A stretch of 64,000 nucleotides of DNA from Lutraria lutraria (lineage: Eukaryota > Mollusca > Bivalvia > Venerida > Mactridae): NCBI GenBank assembly GCA_964023205.1, contig OZ026851.1, positions 12,627,637 to 12,691,636 on the forward strand, read 5' to 3'. A model generated the notes under the pieces. The model saw only the letters and a list, made by a program, of their open reading frames with translations. It searched no databases and was not told the DNA's origin. The position numbers and the translations under genes are program-made. How positions within the stretch are numbered: position 1 is the stretch's first letter; every line of letters starts with the position of its first letter. Below are positions 13,758-23,839 of the stretch, piece after piece.

Positions 13758-14030
13758 AGAATGCATATTTGGGTGCTCTCGCAAATGAAAGATAGAAGGA
13801 GTGGTAGCGAATCTAGCTATCTAATTAAGAAGAACACTCAAATATGCATTCTAACCGTCTTAGTGCTCAGCCCATTTTGGTCGTTCTTCGAAGCTAAAAA
13901 GATAGAACGGCAGTTTTATATTCTATTTAGATAGGGAAGTCAAACATCTTAGAAATTCTTGCCCCGTATTTGATAAGAAAGTGGGGCGAGCGCTAAGATT
14001 TTGGTAAAACGTAATTTCATAACTTCACGG
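13758..14030 (+). repeat. Double-hairpin element, copy 1
   Basis: An 18-bp arm at 13758-13775 (AGAATGCATATTTGGGTG) pairs with 13835-13852 at 17 of 18 positions. A second hairpin, CGTTCT...AGAACG (13882-13909), follows. The tail 'gcgagcgct' lies about 228 bp from the start. A diverged copy with the same layout occurs at 14663-14930. The element is unrecognised; no coding capacity is seen. Confidence 0.6.
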
Positions 14031-14059
14031 GCCAATTTCATAGGCATACCTTGCGGTAA

Positions 14060-14662
14060 CAATAAATTCCCACTTCAAGCCACGTTTTTATTCACAAACA
14101 GGGTTATGAATATTTATAAGTTAAAAGTCGCTGTCGTAGGTAAAACATGTCTTTGAAACGTAACCTGTTAATGTCCTCATCTGAGTCAAAAATCACTTTT
14201 GAGCCGTAAAACCAAACAAGAATTAACCAACATAATTTGAACATTTTCCAGGATAATGTATCCCGTGAAAGTTGCAGACATTGCGTGCACAGTTTGCATG
14301 AATTATGAGATAAAAAGTTCAAATTTGGAACTAAATGTTGCACTTTGTTAAGTATTACTTCATGATAAAGTGTCATTCCAACATTTTTCTCATTAATCTA
14401 TTTCAGAATGCGAACTCCATCAACAATTCGGAGAAATTTAAATTCAGACTTAACACGCAAATTGTATGACATGATTATGGAAAATTGGAACAATCTTTAT
14501 CTTGTTCTTTGAATACAAAGTTCCTTAATTATCTTTTTGAATGAAGAGTGAAAGTTTCTGTTGAACAGTATGCTGGTAGATCGCAATTTATTCCTTGAAG
14601 TAGTAAACAAAGAATTTCGAGAAGGTCGATTTTAACTGTTAGCAATGAATTAAGTATAAGAT
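14060..14662. other. Spacer between hairpin elements, no gene seen
   Basis: AT-rich DNA with a 90-codon minus-strand open frame (14104-14376) that shows no recognisable domain, splice context or start context. Nothing else is supported. Confidence 0.4.
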
Positions 14663-14930
14663 AGAGTGCACATTTGGGTGATCTTCGTATTACTAAGTAA
14701 GAAAGCTAAAAGGAAGGGTTGTTACGAAGAACTTCAAACTATGCACTCTGACCAGCTTATAGTGCTATATATTAGTGCTCCACATGCGCAGAGTTTACTG
14801 TCGTTCTTCGAAACTAAGAAGTAAGAACGCCGAATTTATATTAATATTTTTATCATTGTAAGAGAGCCACAAAAATAATTGTTGCTGATTGGATGAGAAA
14901 AATAGGCGAGCGCTGAAGCATGTTTAAGTT
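14663..14930 (+). repeat. Double-hairpin element, copy 2
   Basis: The same architecture as the copy at 13758-14030. The arm at 14663-14689 pairs with 14723-14749, although both arms have diverged from copy 1 in sequence. The second hairpin, CGTTCT (14802-14807) with AGAACG (14824-14829), is kept, as are the loop 'tcgaaactaagaagta' and the tail 'gcgagcgct' about 230 bp from the start. The copies are in direct orientation, about 905 bp apart. Preserved pairing despite sequence change suggests an inverted-repeat transposon or a structured RNA-derived repeat. Confidence 0.6.
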
Positions 14931-14959
14931 TCATTTAAAGACTACTCTTTTAAGAGCCC

Positions 14960-15530
14960 GCCCGGCTAGCTCAGTGGTTAGAGCGTTTGTCTACTAATCG
15001 AGAGGTCGTGAGTTTGAACCCCGGGCGAGGCTCACTCTGCCCGTGACACATTTGACTTAAGATATTACATCCTATGTTAAATTGTCCTGATGAAATTAGT
15101 ATTTGTTTTTCCCTTTTTTATTCGTTTGTACTATTTTATTGATGCAAAACCATTTTTCTTTTTTGCATACAAAAAAAAATCCGTTTCTGGCCACATACCA
15201 TGTGCTTAGTATATATCTATTTTTATTTTCTGAATTACTGTCGAAAACTATTCATATTGATATACATGTAAGGTGGACATGGGATGGATCCCCGACCTCT
15301 GTTCCCACCTATTACGGGGATAATAAATGGGATTACCCATCAGGGAAAACAAAAGTGTCACCCACCTCTGAATGATGTGGGATAGCTTGGAAGAAGCTTA
15401 CGGATAGAATGTGGTTAGTACTGGTTAAGGACTAAATGAAGTCCAGGAAAGCTGGTTAGGATAACTGCCCGCCACGATATGACTGAAGTAATGCTGAAAA
15501 TGGCGTTAAACCCGACGAAACAAATTATCT
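14960..15530 (+). mobile_element. tRNA-derived SINE, mollusc type, with interior insertion
   Basis: The head at 14960-15031 is tRNA-like. It has an A-box (TAGCTCAGTGGTTAGAGC), an anticodon-loop position reading CTACTAA, and a B-box-like GAGTTTGAACCCC. The T-arm pairing is imperfect, which argues for a SINE head rather than a working tRNA. The tail at about 15475-15525 holds the 'atatgactgaagtaatgctg' and 'ggcgttaaaccc' motifs followed by an A-rich end, a tail type I recognise from mollusc SINEs. The middle (about 15050-15290) is T-rich and may be inserted or diverged sequence. A 90-codon open frame across it is not credible as a gene. Confidence 0.65.
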
Positions 15531-15860
15531 ATTATTTTGCTGTAGTACAACTTTTGTATTTTCTGTCGTCTCCACACGAATGCTCAGCGGAAGAGGACTT
15601 ATATAAATGGCATGAGCCGCTCTGTGTTCAATCAAATTATCAGAAAGAACTTGTATTGCGCCTGTGGTTTGAACGCATGAATCTATCATCCACTGATGGA
15701 AAAAAGTTTAGCAAGTTCGGAAATGTATTATCCCTGGAGTAAGAAGATGAAACAAATCTTAAAACCGAATACAAATATTAATTGTGCATTGATATTGCAT
15801 CTGATACGTATCAGTTTCATTCCATAGAATTACTGCATAAGTGTATCTATCCGTATAGGA

Positions 15861-17199
15861 CATAGGGGTCAGTAGTAAAAAATCAGGCAAATTTCAGCAC
15901 TTGGTGTATCCACCATTAGCAGCCAAAATTGTATTTCATCGTCGTCTCACGGTACGAATGAGCTTTCTAATGACTCACAGAGGAATTCTGACCCACTTAT
16001 GTTGAAGTGCACGTTCAAGGTCACGTACGTCGTTGACGTCATGATTTTCTCTCACCTTGCGACCTAAATGGTCCCACAAGTTCTCAATATCGTGCGATCG
16101 TGCGGGCCACTGTAACACATTTTCATTGTAGAGGCGTAAAATATTCTGAGTGTGCCGTGCAGTGTGTGGGCGGGCATTGCATGTTGGAAAATTCCAACGT
16201 TACGTTGTTGCATAAATGGTACAGCAATAGGCCGGATTATTGCGTCACAGTACCTCTGTGCAGTCAAATTGCCAGCCACGGTGATAAGATCAGTTTTTCC
16301 ATCTTGGTATATTCCGGTCCAAACCATGACACTGTCACCACCTAAGCAGTCTCGTTGGACGACGTTATCCGGGGCCAACATTACGCCCCTTCTCCTCCAA
16401 ACACGTATCCTACCGTCAGCAAATTACACGTCGAACCGTGACTCATATGTGGACAGAACGTCGCTCCATTGTCTGCGTGTCCAGTGGCGATGGATTCGAA
16501 CCCATAAGATACTAGCCTAGTGGTGTCTCTCCGTCAAAGGAATTCCGACGTAAGGTCGACATGCTTTTCGTCGAGCGTCGCGCAGCCTGTACCTGACAGT
16601 TCTGTCACATACTCTGGTCCCAGTAGTGTTCCAAAGGTGACGGCCTAACTTTCGACTAGACATGAACCGGTTACGTCGAGATTACGTCGTTATAAGACGG
16701 TCTTCTCGCGGCGTTTTTTACGCGGCCTGTCTGATCTGGGTCGGTCAGCAACAGTCCCCGTTTGATGAAGCCTGTTCCTCAGGCGACTAATTGTTTTTTC
16801 ATGTCTATTGAAATGTCGAGCGACGTCCCTTGCTGACATATCAGCCATGAGCATACCTGGGGCTCTTTGACGTTCTTCTAACGTCATTCTAGGGCGACGT
16901 CCCATGGTTGATTTGTGAAATTTCTTTCCGTTTTGTCCTTATTCTATAGGAGCAGTGTGATAGTGTGGTTATCTATACACCAAATGATGTCTGTGTAGCT
17001 GTGCACATGCCGCACGTCATTTTCGCTTATCTTACGTTTCACCGATTTTCCAGGTGTCTTGCGTACACAGAATAGTCACAGGCAGAAGTAACGGACCTGT
17101 AATGGTAAAATTGTAATAAATTCTACATAAAACAAATAACTTAACCCATAATAACCTTAATGAAAAATAAAATTGTCCTAAAATTTGACCCCACTCATG
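15861..17199 (-). mobile_element. Tc1-like DNA transposon, inactivated
   Basis: About 1.34 kb, the usual Tc1/mariner length. The ends are similar in inverted orientation: CATAGGGGTCA at the left, and CCACTCATG preceded by TTTGACC at the right, whose complement reads CATGAGTGGGGTCA. Between them lies a minus-strand transposase broken by frameshifts and stops. The left side carries the 3' part of the gene and the right side the 5' part. A target-site duplication is not clear, so the end coordinates are approximate. Confidence 0.8.
16064..16905 (-). pseudogene. Tc1-type transposase pseudogene (DD34E)
   Basis: The N-terminal part (16690-16905, start ATG at 16905) begins MGRRPRMTLEERQRA and reads through a helix-turn-helix region with 'DVARHFNRHEKTISRLRNR' and a basic 'GRPRK'-like linker, typical of the paired-like DNA-binding domain. 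The catalytic part holds 'SVMVWTGI' and, in a shifted frame, 'NARPHTARHTQNIL' and 'WPARSHDIENLWD'. The first catalytic Asp is replaced: the motif reads LSTYESRF, with Tyr encoded at 16445-16447. The second Asp codon, normally just before NARPH, is destroyed by an apparent one-base deletion near 16186-16192, which also shifts the frame. The acidic residue of 'IENLWD' remains. A stop follows the first motif. Related copies elsewhere would have to supply the enzyme; this one cannot. Confidence 0.85.
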
Positions 17200-17887
17200 G
17201 CATTCAACTGGTATAATATACTATAAGAAGGCGTATATCTCTTCGTTTCGGTGAATGAGAACCACCTTCACAAAACACAAAATTATACAGCAATACGGAC
17301 AAATTCTTCAAATCAAAGTTTGCAGCGGTTTCAGGTATATATTTTGCACAAAATAAGACCAAAACTAAATTCCTAGACTAATCCGTTACTGAGAAATCGA
17401 ACAAGAAACGCTTATTGCTGCAGTTTCCTTCTTGAAGATGTAAGGTCTATTGAGATTTCAATTCGATATTATTTTAAATAATATTATTAGAGATAAATTA
17501 TTTCTTTGAAATTCAGATCAGGAAAATTTAATGATTCTTATTCCAGTTTTAATCATTTTTTGACATCATTACTATATAGTAACACTATTAGGCCTGAGTT
17601 ATACGTCAAATTAGGTCATATTTCGAACATTTATTCAATTTAAATAACAATGAAAATTGATAAACATTTGGCAATCCTGTAATCTTGTATGGATAAGTCG
17701 ATCTAAAACGGGATGCTTTCGTCTAGAGAATAAATAAAAAGACATAAAACATCACGAGTAATCTGCAAATCACGCCACTCTGAGAAACATTTTGCCTGTT
17801 AAACATTTTAATATTTTGCAACAATCTGTTTTAAAACATCGTTTAAACGGAGGTTGTCATTTTTGAAGAATATGTGCTCAAAAAATA
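17200..17887. other. AT-rich, no gene seen
   Basis: No gene, repeat boundary or regulatory cluster is supported in this stretch between the Tc1 element and the MITE. Confidence 0.4.
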
Positions 17888-18100
17888 ATACTGTGGAATC
17901 ATTAATTTTCGTTGTGTTCAATTTTCGTGGTTTTTACTAAAAAGGCTATTTCGTGGGGACATAAATTCGTGGAATTTGATTTTTGAAAAGAAATGCCTTA
18001 TCTCCGCGTTTGAATTCGTGGGGATTTGATTTCGTGGATGAGTCGAACCACGAAATCCACGAAATTAAATCCCCAACGAAAATTAATGATTCTACAGTAT
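17888..18100. mobile_element. MITE with 27-bp terminal inverted repeats (family A, copy 1)
   Basis: The left end (17888-17914) starts ATACTGTGGAATCATTAATT and matches the complement of 18074-18100 at 26 of 27 positions. The TA next to each end fits a TA target duplication, as in Tc1/mariner MITEs. The interior is rich in 'ttcgtgg' and 'ccacgaaatccacgaa' words that can fold into further hairpins. No coding capacity. Family copy 2 is at 30341-30525. Confidence 0.8.
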
Positions 18101-19617
18101 TTCATGGTGGATAGAAGAACCATGTACCTAGATTTTGCTTTCTTTTCTTCTGTTTGTTGTTTACTTTTATCTTATTATAAAACTCCCGTTGTGACGAGAC
18201 TTCTATTTATTTGCCGAAGATTGCTACGAGAAAGGATATAAATATTATTTTCTGCTGTTTGTTTACTCGTCTGAATTGTCGAGGTATTGTAGCGAGCAGC
18301 CATCTTGCTCCCAGTTAACTTTTGGTCAACGTCTTAAACAGACCTGAAGTTTAACCCAGTGGTTAAAATAGACCAGTATTTATATATTTTGGTGCAGCAG
18401 GCGGGAGTGAATCAATGAAATGGAATATTTTCAAGGCTGATACTTTCTACTAGAACATTTGTTATTAAGAGTTTTTTTCACAGGAAACGACAAATGCAGA
18501 TTCTCAGACTTATGAACATTAAATCAATATTTTAGAAATGTCTTTCCATAGAGTTCATCTAGACATTCTGCCTCACAACAATATATTTTATTTTCTTACA
18601 AAGATGTCATGAGTTTGAATCCATTTTCATTACAGTTCACGCTTGTCTAGAATTCCTTGAAACATGTGCGGGGTTGGTTTGGGTTTTGATGAAAGGATTT
18701 CGTCCAATCTTATGAACTTTTCTCGGTTATTCTGGCTGCATTTTTTATTTAGTCTGTCATTTTGTCTTACATTATCATTACCAGTGCTGACCCCTTCATT
18801 TTATGTACATTTATAAATACAGTAACAATAATTCACATATTTCTAACATCCAATATTTTCAAGGTTTTATACAGGAATCCTAAATGATCACTTCTAGGTG
18901 TAAGGGTTCGTTGAATTTATGATATTATTTATCACTCTGTGGAAATTTGAGGGCAAAGAAGTATTAAAACCACTGGTACAAACTATTTTCAAATCAAGGA
19001 CTTGTCTGAATAGACGAGCTAGACGCTTTGTTACAAACATTCACCCACGTAAAAAATCGCCATCATTTTCATCGAAAGATTTGAATACAACATTAAAAGC
19101 ACGTGTCACTAAATTGCTCATAAAATGTTACGGCAGGATTTCAGATGTAATACATTGGTTTTTTTCGACACTTATTTTCCCATTGAACCGTAAAGTGATA
19201 TTAAATCATGGCAACTGTAAGGCTATTCAACTTTACCGGAGTTAAGTCGTTTGCAGCACGTTTTGCTCAGTAGTTTACAGTTGCTGGGTTGGTATAAAAA
19301 ATGGTTTTGTTGCAAGCTGTAAAATTGATAGTCAGCCGTTACGTAGCTGAAATACTTTTGAAACGGTCACATCTAATAAGAGTGGGTGTTCAGTGGTGAG
19401 CTGACCATGCTGGTGCTCACTGTAAGAATATCCATGAAAATGATTGGTGTCGGTTACACGTACATAATGTTTCTCAGTGGTTAAATAGGTAGGCATGCGT
19501 TTGATAACATCCATTGTTTGCATTGAAAAAGAATGTCTCGGTTAAAAAAAACGAAGCGTACATAGGTATACCCCCTCCATTATGCTATTATGATGAACAT
19601 GAAAACAGCGTATCGAG
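18101..19617. other. AT-rich, no supported gene
   Basis: Contains a 108-codon plus-strand open frame (18919-19245) rich in basic residues. It has no recognisable domain, and its length is not exceptional for this base composition. Nothing else is supported. Confidence 0.4.
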
Positions 19618-19685
19618 GGTTCAGCGCAACAGTGTCGTAACTCATATTGAAATAAGAACAAGTTACGACAGTGTTGCGCTGAACC
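19618..19685. repeat. Strong 25-bp hairpin
   Basis: The arms 19618-19642 and 19661-19685 are complementary at 24 of 25 positions, with an 18-nt loop. The stem begins GGTTCAGCGCAACA and is more GC-rich than its surroundings. Open frames on both strands run through it because of the symmetry. It could be a foldback element core, a hairpin RNA precursor or a recent local inverted duplication. Confidence 0.8.
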
Positions 19686-19699
19686 TCGGTATGTATGAG

Positions 19700-20771
19700 A
19701 CGCTATCTCATTATGATCACCAGTTGTTTTACCGGGTTCGATATATACTTCGGCATTTAGAATTAAGTATGACCATTTCAACCAGTCTAAATTATCACTG
19801 AAAGTCACAGAAACTTCCATGTACTGTAAGTGACATGCACACTCTATATGGCTGATTCCTTTTCCAACTTTTGGAAGACCATTCACATCAGATAAATGAT
19901 TACAGTATTGTTGGTCTTAGAAACTTAACAACAATGCAAGTAACTGTTGTGTGGTCGGTTACTTTTTATTCTGCTTTGAATAGACATGATGGCTGAGTTT
20001 GAAGTAGTACGCTGGACATTGTGGGTCAAAATATTTGTAATAGTGGGCAAACCATCTCGGACACCTTGTCTGCTCAGAGACCGAAAATGTGTTTATAGAC
20101 CATCCGCTCTGTTGTATAAAAAAGTGATAATTTGTATTAAGGCAACAGTCCTAAAACACCGAATGAATAATTCATAATATCATATATAATTATATTTATA
20201 TATTACCGCACCGAATCCTTCTTTATATGAAGGATGAAGACGGCATTACTATTTAAACTGGGAACCAGCATGAAATTACTATACGTAATGACAAAACACT
20301 AAATTTATATGGACAGAAACTACGAAAAGATGATAATAGGTCAAAAATAATTGCATGATTTGCCTAATGTTAGTGGTACAGAGCACGTGTGATAGAAATT
20401 CCATCTAATAATCCTCAATGTTTCCATGGGTTAAAGAGAAATGTTAGTGGGATAGAGTGAATGTAGTGTCATTAATAATTCATAGGTTTCCTTAGGTTCA
20501 AGTGAAAGACAGTGAAACAGAGTGTCTCGTTTCCAGCACAATGGAATGAGATTGTAATAAAGACTGTTACGGTTATTTAGTTCCCTGGTGTAGATTCATG
20601 TAAGTGTCAATCCACTGGTATGTATTGCTTGAACATCATAATATCACTTGTCATTCTTAACGTCTATGTGAGACAGCTTACCTGCGCTGTCTTAGTTACA
20701 TTAAACCGTATACTAGTATTTCTCAAAATGTATCTCTTAATGAAGATTTCTTCGCGATAGATAATTCTTTC
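19700..20771. other. No gene seen
   Basis: AT-rich DNA with short open frames only. A short run of TATAATTATATTTATATATTA lies near 20185. Confidence 0.4.
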
Positions 20772-20793
20772 CTTGGAAGGCGGAGCTTCCAAG
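20772..20793. repeat. 8-bp hairpin with GCGGAG loop
   Basis: CTTGGAAG (20772-20779) pairs perfectly with CTTCCAAG (20786-20793) across a GCGGAG loop. It belongs to a set of short hairpins with GCGNAGC-like loops also seen at 26361, 44569 and 46060. Confidence 0.6.
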
Positions 20794-21520
20794 TCGATGG
20801 GTGGGATAATAAGGGTAATTCTGTGCAGTCGTTTCTAACGACGTTTTTGTTGCGCAAGTATCAAGATGTTGCCATATCTATGCGGCTTGTAATCTCTAAG
20901 TTCGTGCTATTTGTATCATTTCGACGGTTTCCCTTTTAGACGAAATTGCTGATATTACTACTTTAACGCATAACGATACTAAAGTGTTTGATTATCTCTT
21001 ATGTCCAAAATGCTGTGATTGGTGCTTGAGCCAGAACAAGCGGATATTTCGGTCACTATCTGTACTTTTTGTTTCGCTAAATAGTTACGATTTGTGCGTG
21101 AGTCCCTTGATGAATGGAAGAGAAAACGACTGGACACGATATACAACCTAAACATGTTAGTCTAGGTCTTGCGCATGGCACACAGTCTAATAATTATGAT
21201 TAATATTTACGCAGTCATTTCAAATCCCTATATGAATGGCATACATTAATATTTAAAATTTAATATTCTAACGACAAGCTAATTTGAATCTAAACTGGTC
21301 GCAGTCGCCTTAAGGTCCCATTTTGCGTGACGCGGCTCGAATGTACCTACTGACTGTGGACACGTGCTGCAATGACAACCATGACAGGTGGATTGGTGCA
21401 ACCTAGAGATTTTAGTAGAAAGACAAAGTGCATAGAATAGCATCAAACATGTGACGTTTGTCATGTACCTTAGTAGAGTTGATTGGTGACTGTCCTATTT
21501 GGCATATGCCAGTACATTAC

Positions 21521-21555
21521 ATCAGGGATGCTATATGTAATATAGCATCCCTGAT
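21521..21555. repeat. Perfect 16-bp palindromic hairpin
   Basis: ATCAGGGATGCTATAT (21521-21536) is followed by a 3-nt loop and its exact complement (21540-21555). With so short a loop it would extrude readily as a cruciform or fold as RNA. It sits 26 bp upstream of a coding-like fragment at 21581. Confidence 0.85.
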
Positions 21556-21580
21556 TACATTATGGAACAAATAAATCTGA

Positions 21581-21796
21581 ATGCAAAAACCAGACGGTTT
21601 TCATGAACTTAGATCTGTTGCAGATACTAAAGTGTACTGTGTTTTAGAAAGAGGCTTAAGCTACAAGGCAACTGATAGACCTCATGCTTCAGAGATAGTT
21701 GATTGTTTGCGTGGTTTGATAATGACATACATTGTACTAGATATTGAAACCAGCATGAGCTTGATGTTCATAGCTTATTACATTCATTGTATATAG
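21581..21796 (+). pseudogene. Kinase-C-lobe-like fragment, uncertain
   Basis: An open frame of 71 codons starting at ATG 21581, directly after an in-frame TGA (21578-21580). Residues 23-45 read VLERGLSYKATDRPHASEIVDCL. This resembles the last conserved helix region of protein kinases (subdomain XI), where a pattern such as 'LSY..DRP...EIV..L' with an invariant Arg is expected. No other kinase motifs are found upstream in this frame, the last 25 residues are hydrophobic and unlike a kinase, and no good splice acceptor is visible. It may be a stranded exon, a decayed retrocopy or chance. The family call is my pattern match and was not searched. Confidence 0.25.
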
Positions 21797-21799
21797 CTA

Positions 21800-23442
21800 G
21801 CAACATTTACCATTCAAAATTAAGTAGTAAATTTGAAGTACATTGTATTAAAAAAGAATGAATAATTTCTAAATTTCAAATATTATTTTAAACTGTCCCT
21901 CTAGGGCTTCCATGTATTACACTAGTCAGCAACATTCACAGACAAACCAACATTAAGTAATAAATTTTAAGTATTAAACAATAATCAATAACTTCTGAAT
22001 TTTGAATAAAAACAGTCCCTCCAGGGCTTTTAAAACAGAAATATAGTTTACCGTTTCATATCAAATTTAATAACGATGTTATTTCTTGTCTACCATTTGT
22101 AAGATATCGTATATTTTCATTCATTTGGTATTTTATGCACTAAGGCGTTCTTAAAACAGTTAGGCAAAACATAATGATAATTCCAAAGATATCTGTTTGA
22201 TTACAACAAATGGATAGCGACTTATGGACGAACGCGGAAAGACAGCTATACGTGTTCAAACGACCATTGGTGAACAAGTCAAAACCTCTCTTCAGTAATC
22301 ATTTATTTTTGAAAAACAGAAAAAAATATTCCCCTGAATAAAGAATTTCTTTTAATCTCTGTGGTGACCTTAGTTCACAGGCCTGACTGTATGAAATATT
22401 TGTAATTATAATGGACATGGTTTTCATGAAAAGTTTTAAAGAAGTTCCCGTTCCATGTTGCAGTGCAAGTCTATGTAAGTTCAATTTCCATGAGTACTTT
22501 CAGTACTTTGGCTATATTTTGTACGTGATTCAATTGTGTTGTTGTGCTCAATAAATTTAAACCATGGATTTCCTAATTTCTACAATTTTGTCAGTTTTTG
22601 TAGCCGTCATTTCAACAAAGACAACAGCGTTCGAATGAATAGACTAACCTACATGTAAGCTATAAATTGTGATAAAAAAACAACAAATAAATTAGTCTTT
22701 TGAACTATTTAAAGAGAGTGGAAATAGAATGATATTGTAACGTGCAAGTACTGCACGTTGACGTTCCCGGGCGTGTCTTACTTTAGGCTTGACTAATACT
22801 CAAAAATGGACGGGGGGGGGGGGAGGGGATGACAGACAGTGAGAATCACCTAATATGACCCAGCAGTTTAGTGAATAAAATTAATATAAGCTAGTCTGTT
22901 AAACGTTTGATAAGAATTATTTGTTATCAAAATTTCATTATTATATATTAAACTTATAACAATATAGTGGAGAGAATACAGGAAACAGAGGTGGTTAAGG
23001 TGTCAGTGGTCCAAAAAATCAACAGTTTTTATATTGTAATAAATTCAAGGTTAAAGTTTCAATGTTAAACTTAGGGAAAATATATTTAGTTTAATCAAAC
23101 AAAATGTTTTAAAATTTACTCTAAATGATACTTAATACTCAGTTAAAAATAAGAAGATTTAATTATAAAAATATATATAGATCGAACCTAACCTAACTTG
23201 GTAATTTACTGCTGAGTGTCTTCAAAATGGAATCAGTCTCCTTTTATACTGTGGACTTCAAAAAGTCAAACACACGCCTCAAACAGCAAAAATCAATAAT
23301 AATCTTAAGGTACATTCTTAGAATAAAATTTACGTAACAACATCATATCAAAATACAATTTTAGATATAATAGAAAATCCAAACAATCCCCTTAAGTGCC
23401 TCAATACTACAATATTTACTATCAACACATTCCAAAGTACGA
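21800..23442. other. AT-rich, no supported gene; 12-base G run
   Basis: A run of 12 G followed by AGGGG lies at 22812-22828 and could form a G-quadruplex. The stretch 'ggtgaccttagttcacaggc' near 22362-22381 resembles one near 30228 ('aggtgacctttgttcacagg'), suggesting a dispersed repeat. The part from 23250 to 23440 is poor in G. No gene is seen. Confidence 0.4.
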
Positions 23443-23500
23443 TGACGTCATAAAAATGATGACGTCACTTATGACGTCATAAATACACGTGGTATAAATA
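23443..23500 (+). promoter_or_regulatory. Triple CRE, E-box and TATA module
   Basis: Three perfect TGACGTCA palindromes (23443-23450, 23460-23467, 23472-23479) are followed by CACGTG (23486-23491) and TATAAATA (23493-23500). The order of activator sites, then TATA, fits a plus-strand RNA polymerase II promoter with a start expected near 23525-23530. A possible splice donor, CAAGTAAGT, lies at about 23589-23597. CREB/ATF and bHLH-zip binding is inferred from the motifs. No confident coding exon follows. Confidence 0.45.
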
Positions 23501-23587
23501 TACAATATGGCTGACTTGTTAACATAATAAGATGAAGTGTGGACATATTAAGAATTGTCAATACTGCTAAAATAGTGATATTGATGA

Positions 23588-23836
23588 ACAAGTAAGTGTA
23601 TTAGTAATAAATTACTTATAGAGATTAATGATTTACAACTGAATGTTGAGCATGACAAATCCATATTAAAGAGATTAGTAAGATAAAAAGATGAAGTGAA
23701 GATGGTGTATCCTGGATCATCACAATATACAGCGCGACCTCACGAGGCTCACATTAAAGATTGGTTAATCCAAATATGCAGCCTCTTGAAACAAATTCAT
23801 TATCATGATAAGAGAGAACCGCTCTGGAGAGTTTGA
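23588..23836 (+). pseudogene. Coding-like frame with one internal stop
   Basis: One plus-strand frame runs from 23588 to the TGA at 23834 with a single in-frame TAA (23684-23686). Before the stop it contains 'IEINDLQLNVEHDKSILKRL'; after it, from ATG 23702, 'ARPHEAHIKDWLIQICSLLK'. The composition (Trp, His, Cys, charged residues) looks more protein-like than most frames here, and 'WLIQICSLLKQIH' faintly recalls the helix before a kinase catalytic loop. I do not recognise the family. Chance is a serious alternative in AT-rich DNA. It starts about 90 bp downstream of the TATA module. Confidence 0.2.
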
Positions 23837-23839
23837 ACT

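Noticed and set aside
14960..15031. Functional tRNA gene
   Set aside because: A- and B-boxes are recognisable, but the T-arm and anticodon stem do not pair well and a mollusc SINE tail follows.
15103..15375. Hydrophobic 90-codon frame near 15.1 kb
   Set aside because: It runs through the T-rich middle and the tail of a SINE and has no independent support.
16100..16520. Plus-strand open frames of 81 and 122 codons across the Tc1 element
   Set aside because: They are antisense shadows of the minus-strand transposase remnant.
19514..19886. Overlapping frames of 95 and 114 codons on opposite strands
   Set aside because: Both span the 25-bp hairpin, whose symmetry opens both strands together. 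No protein features are seen.
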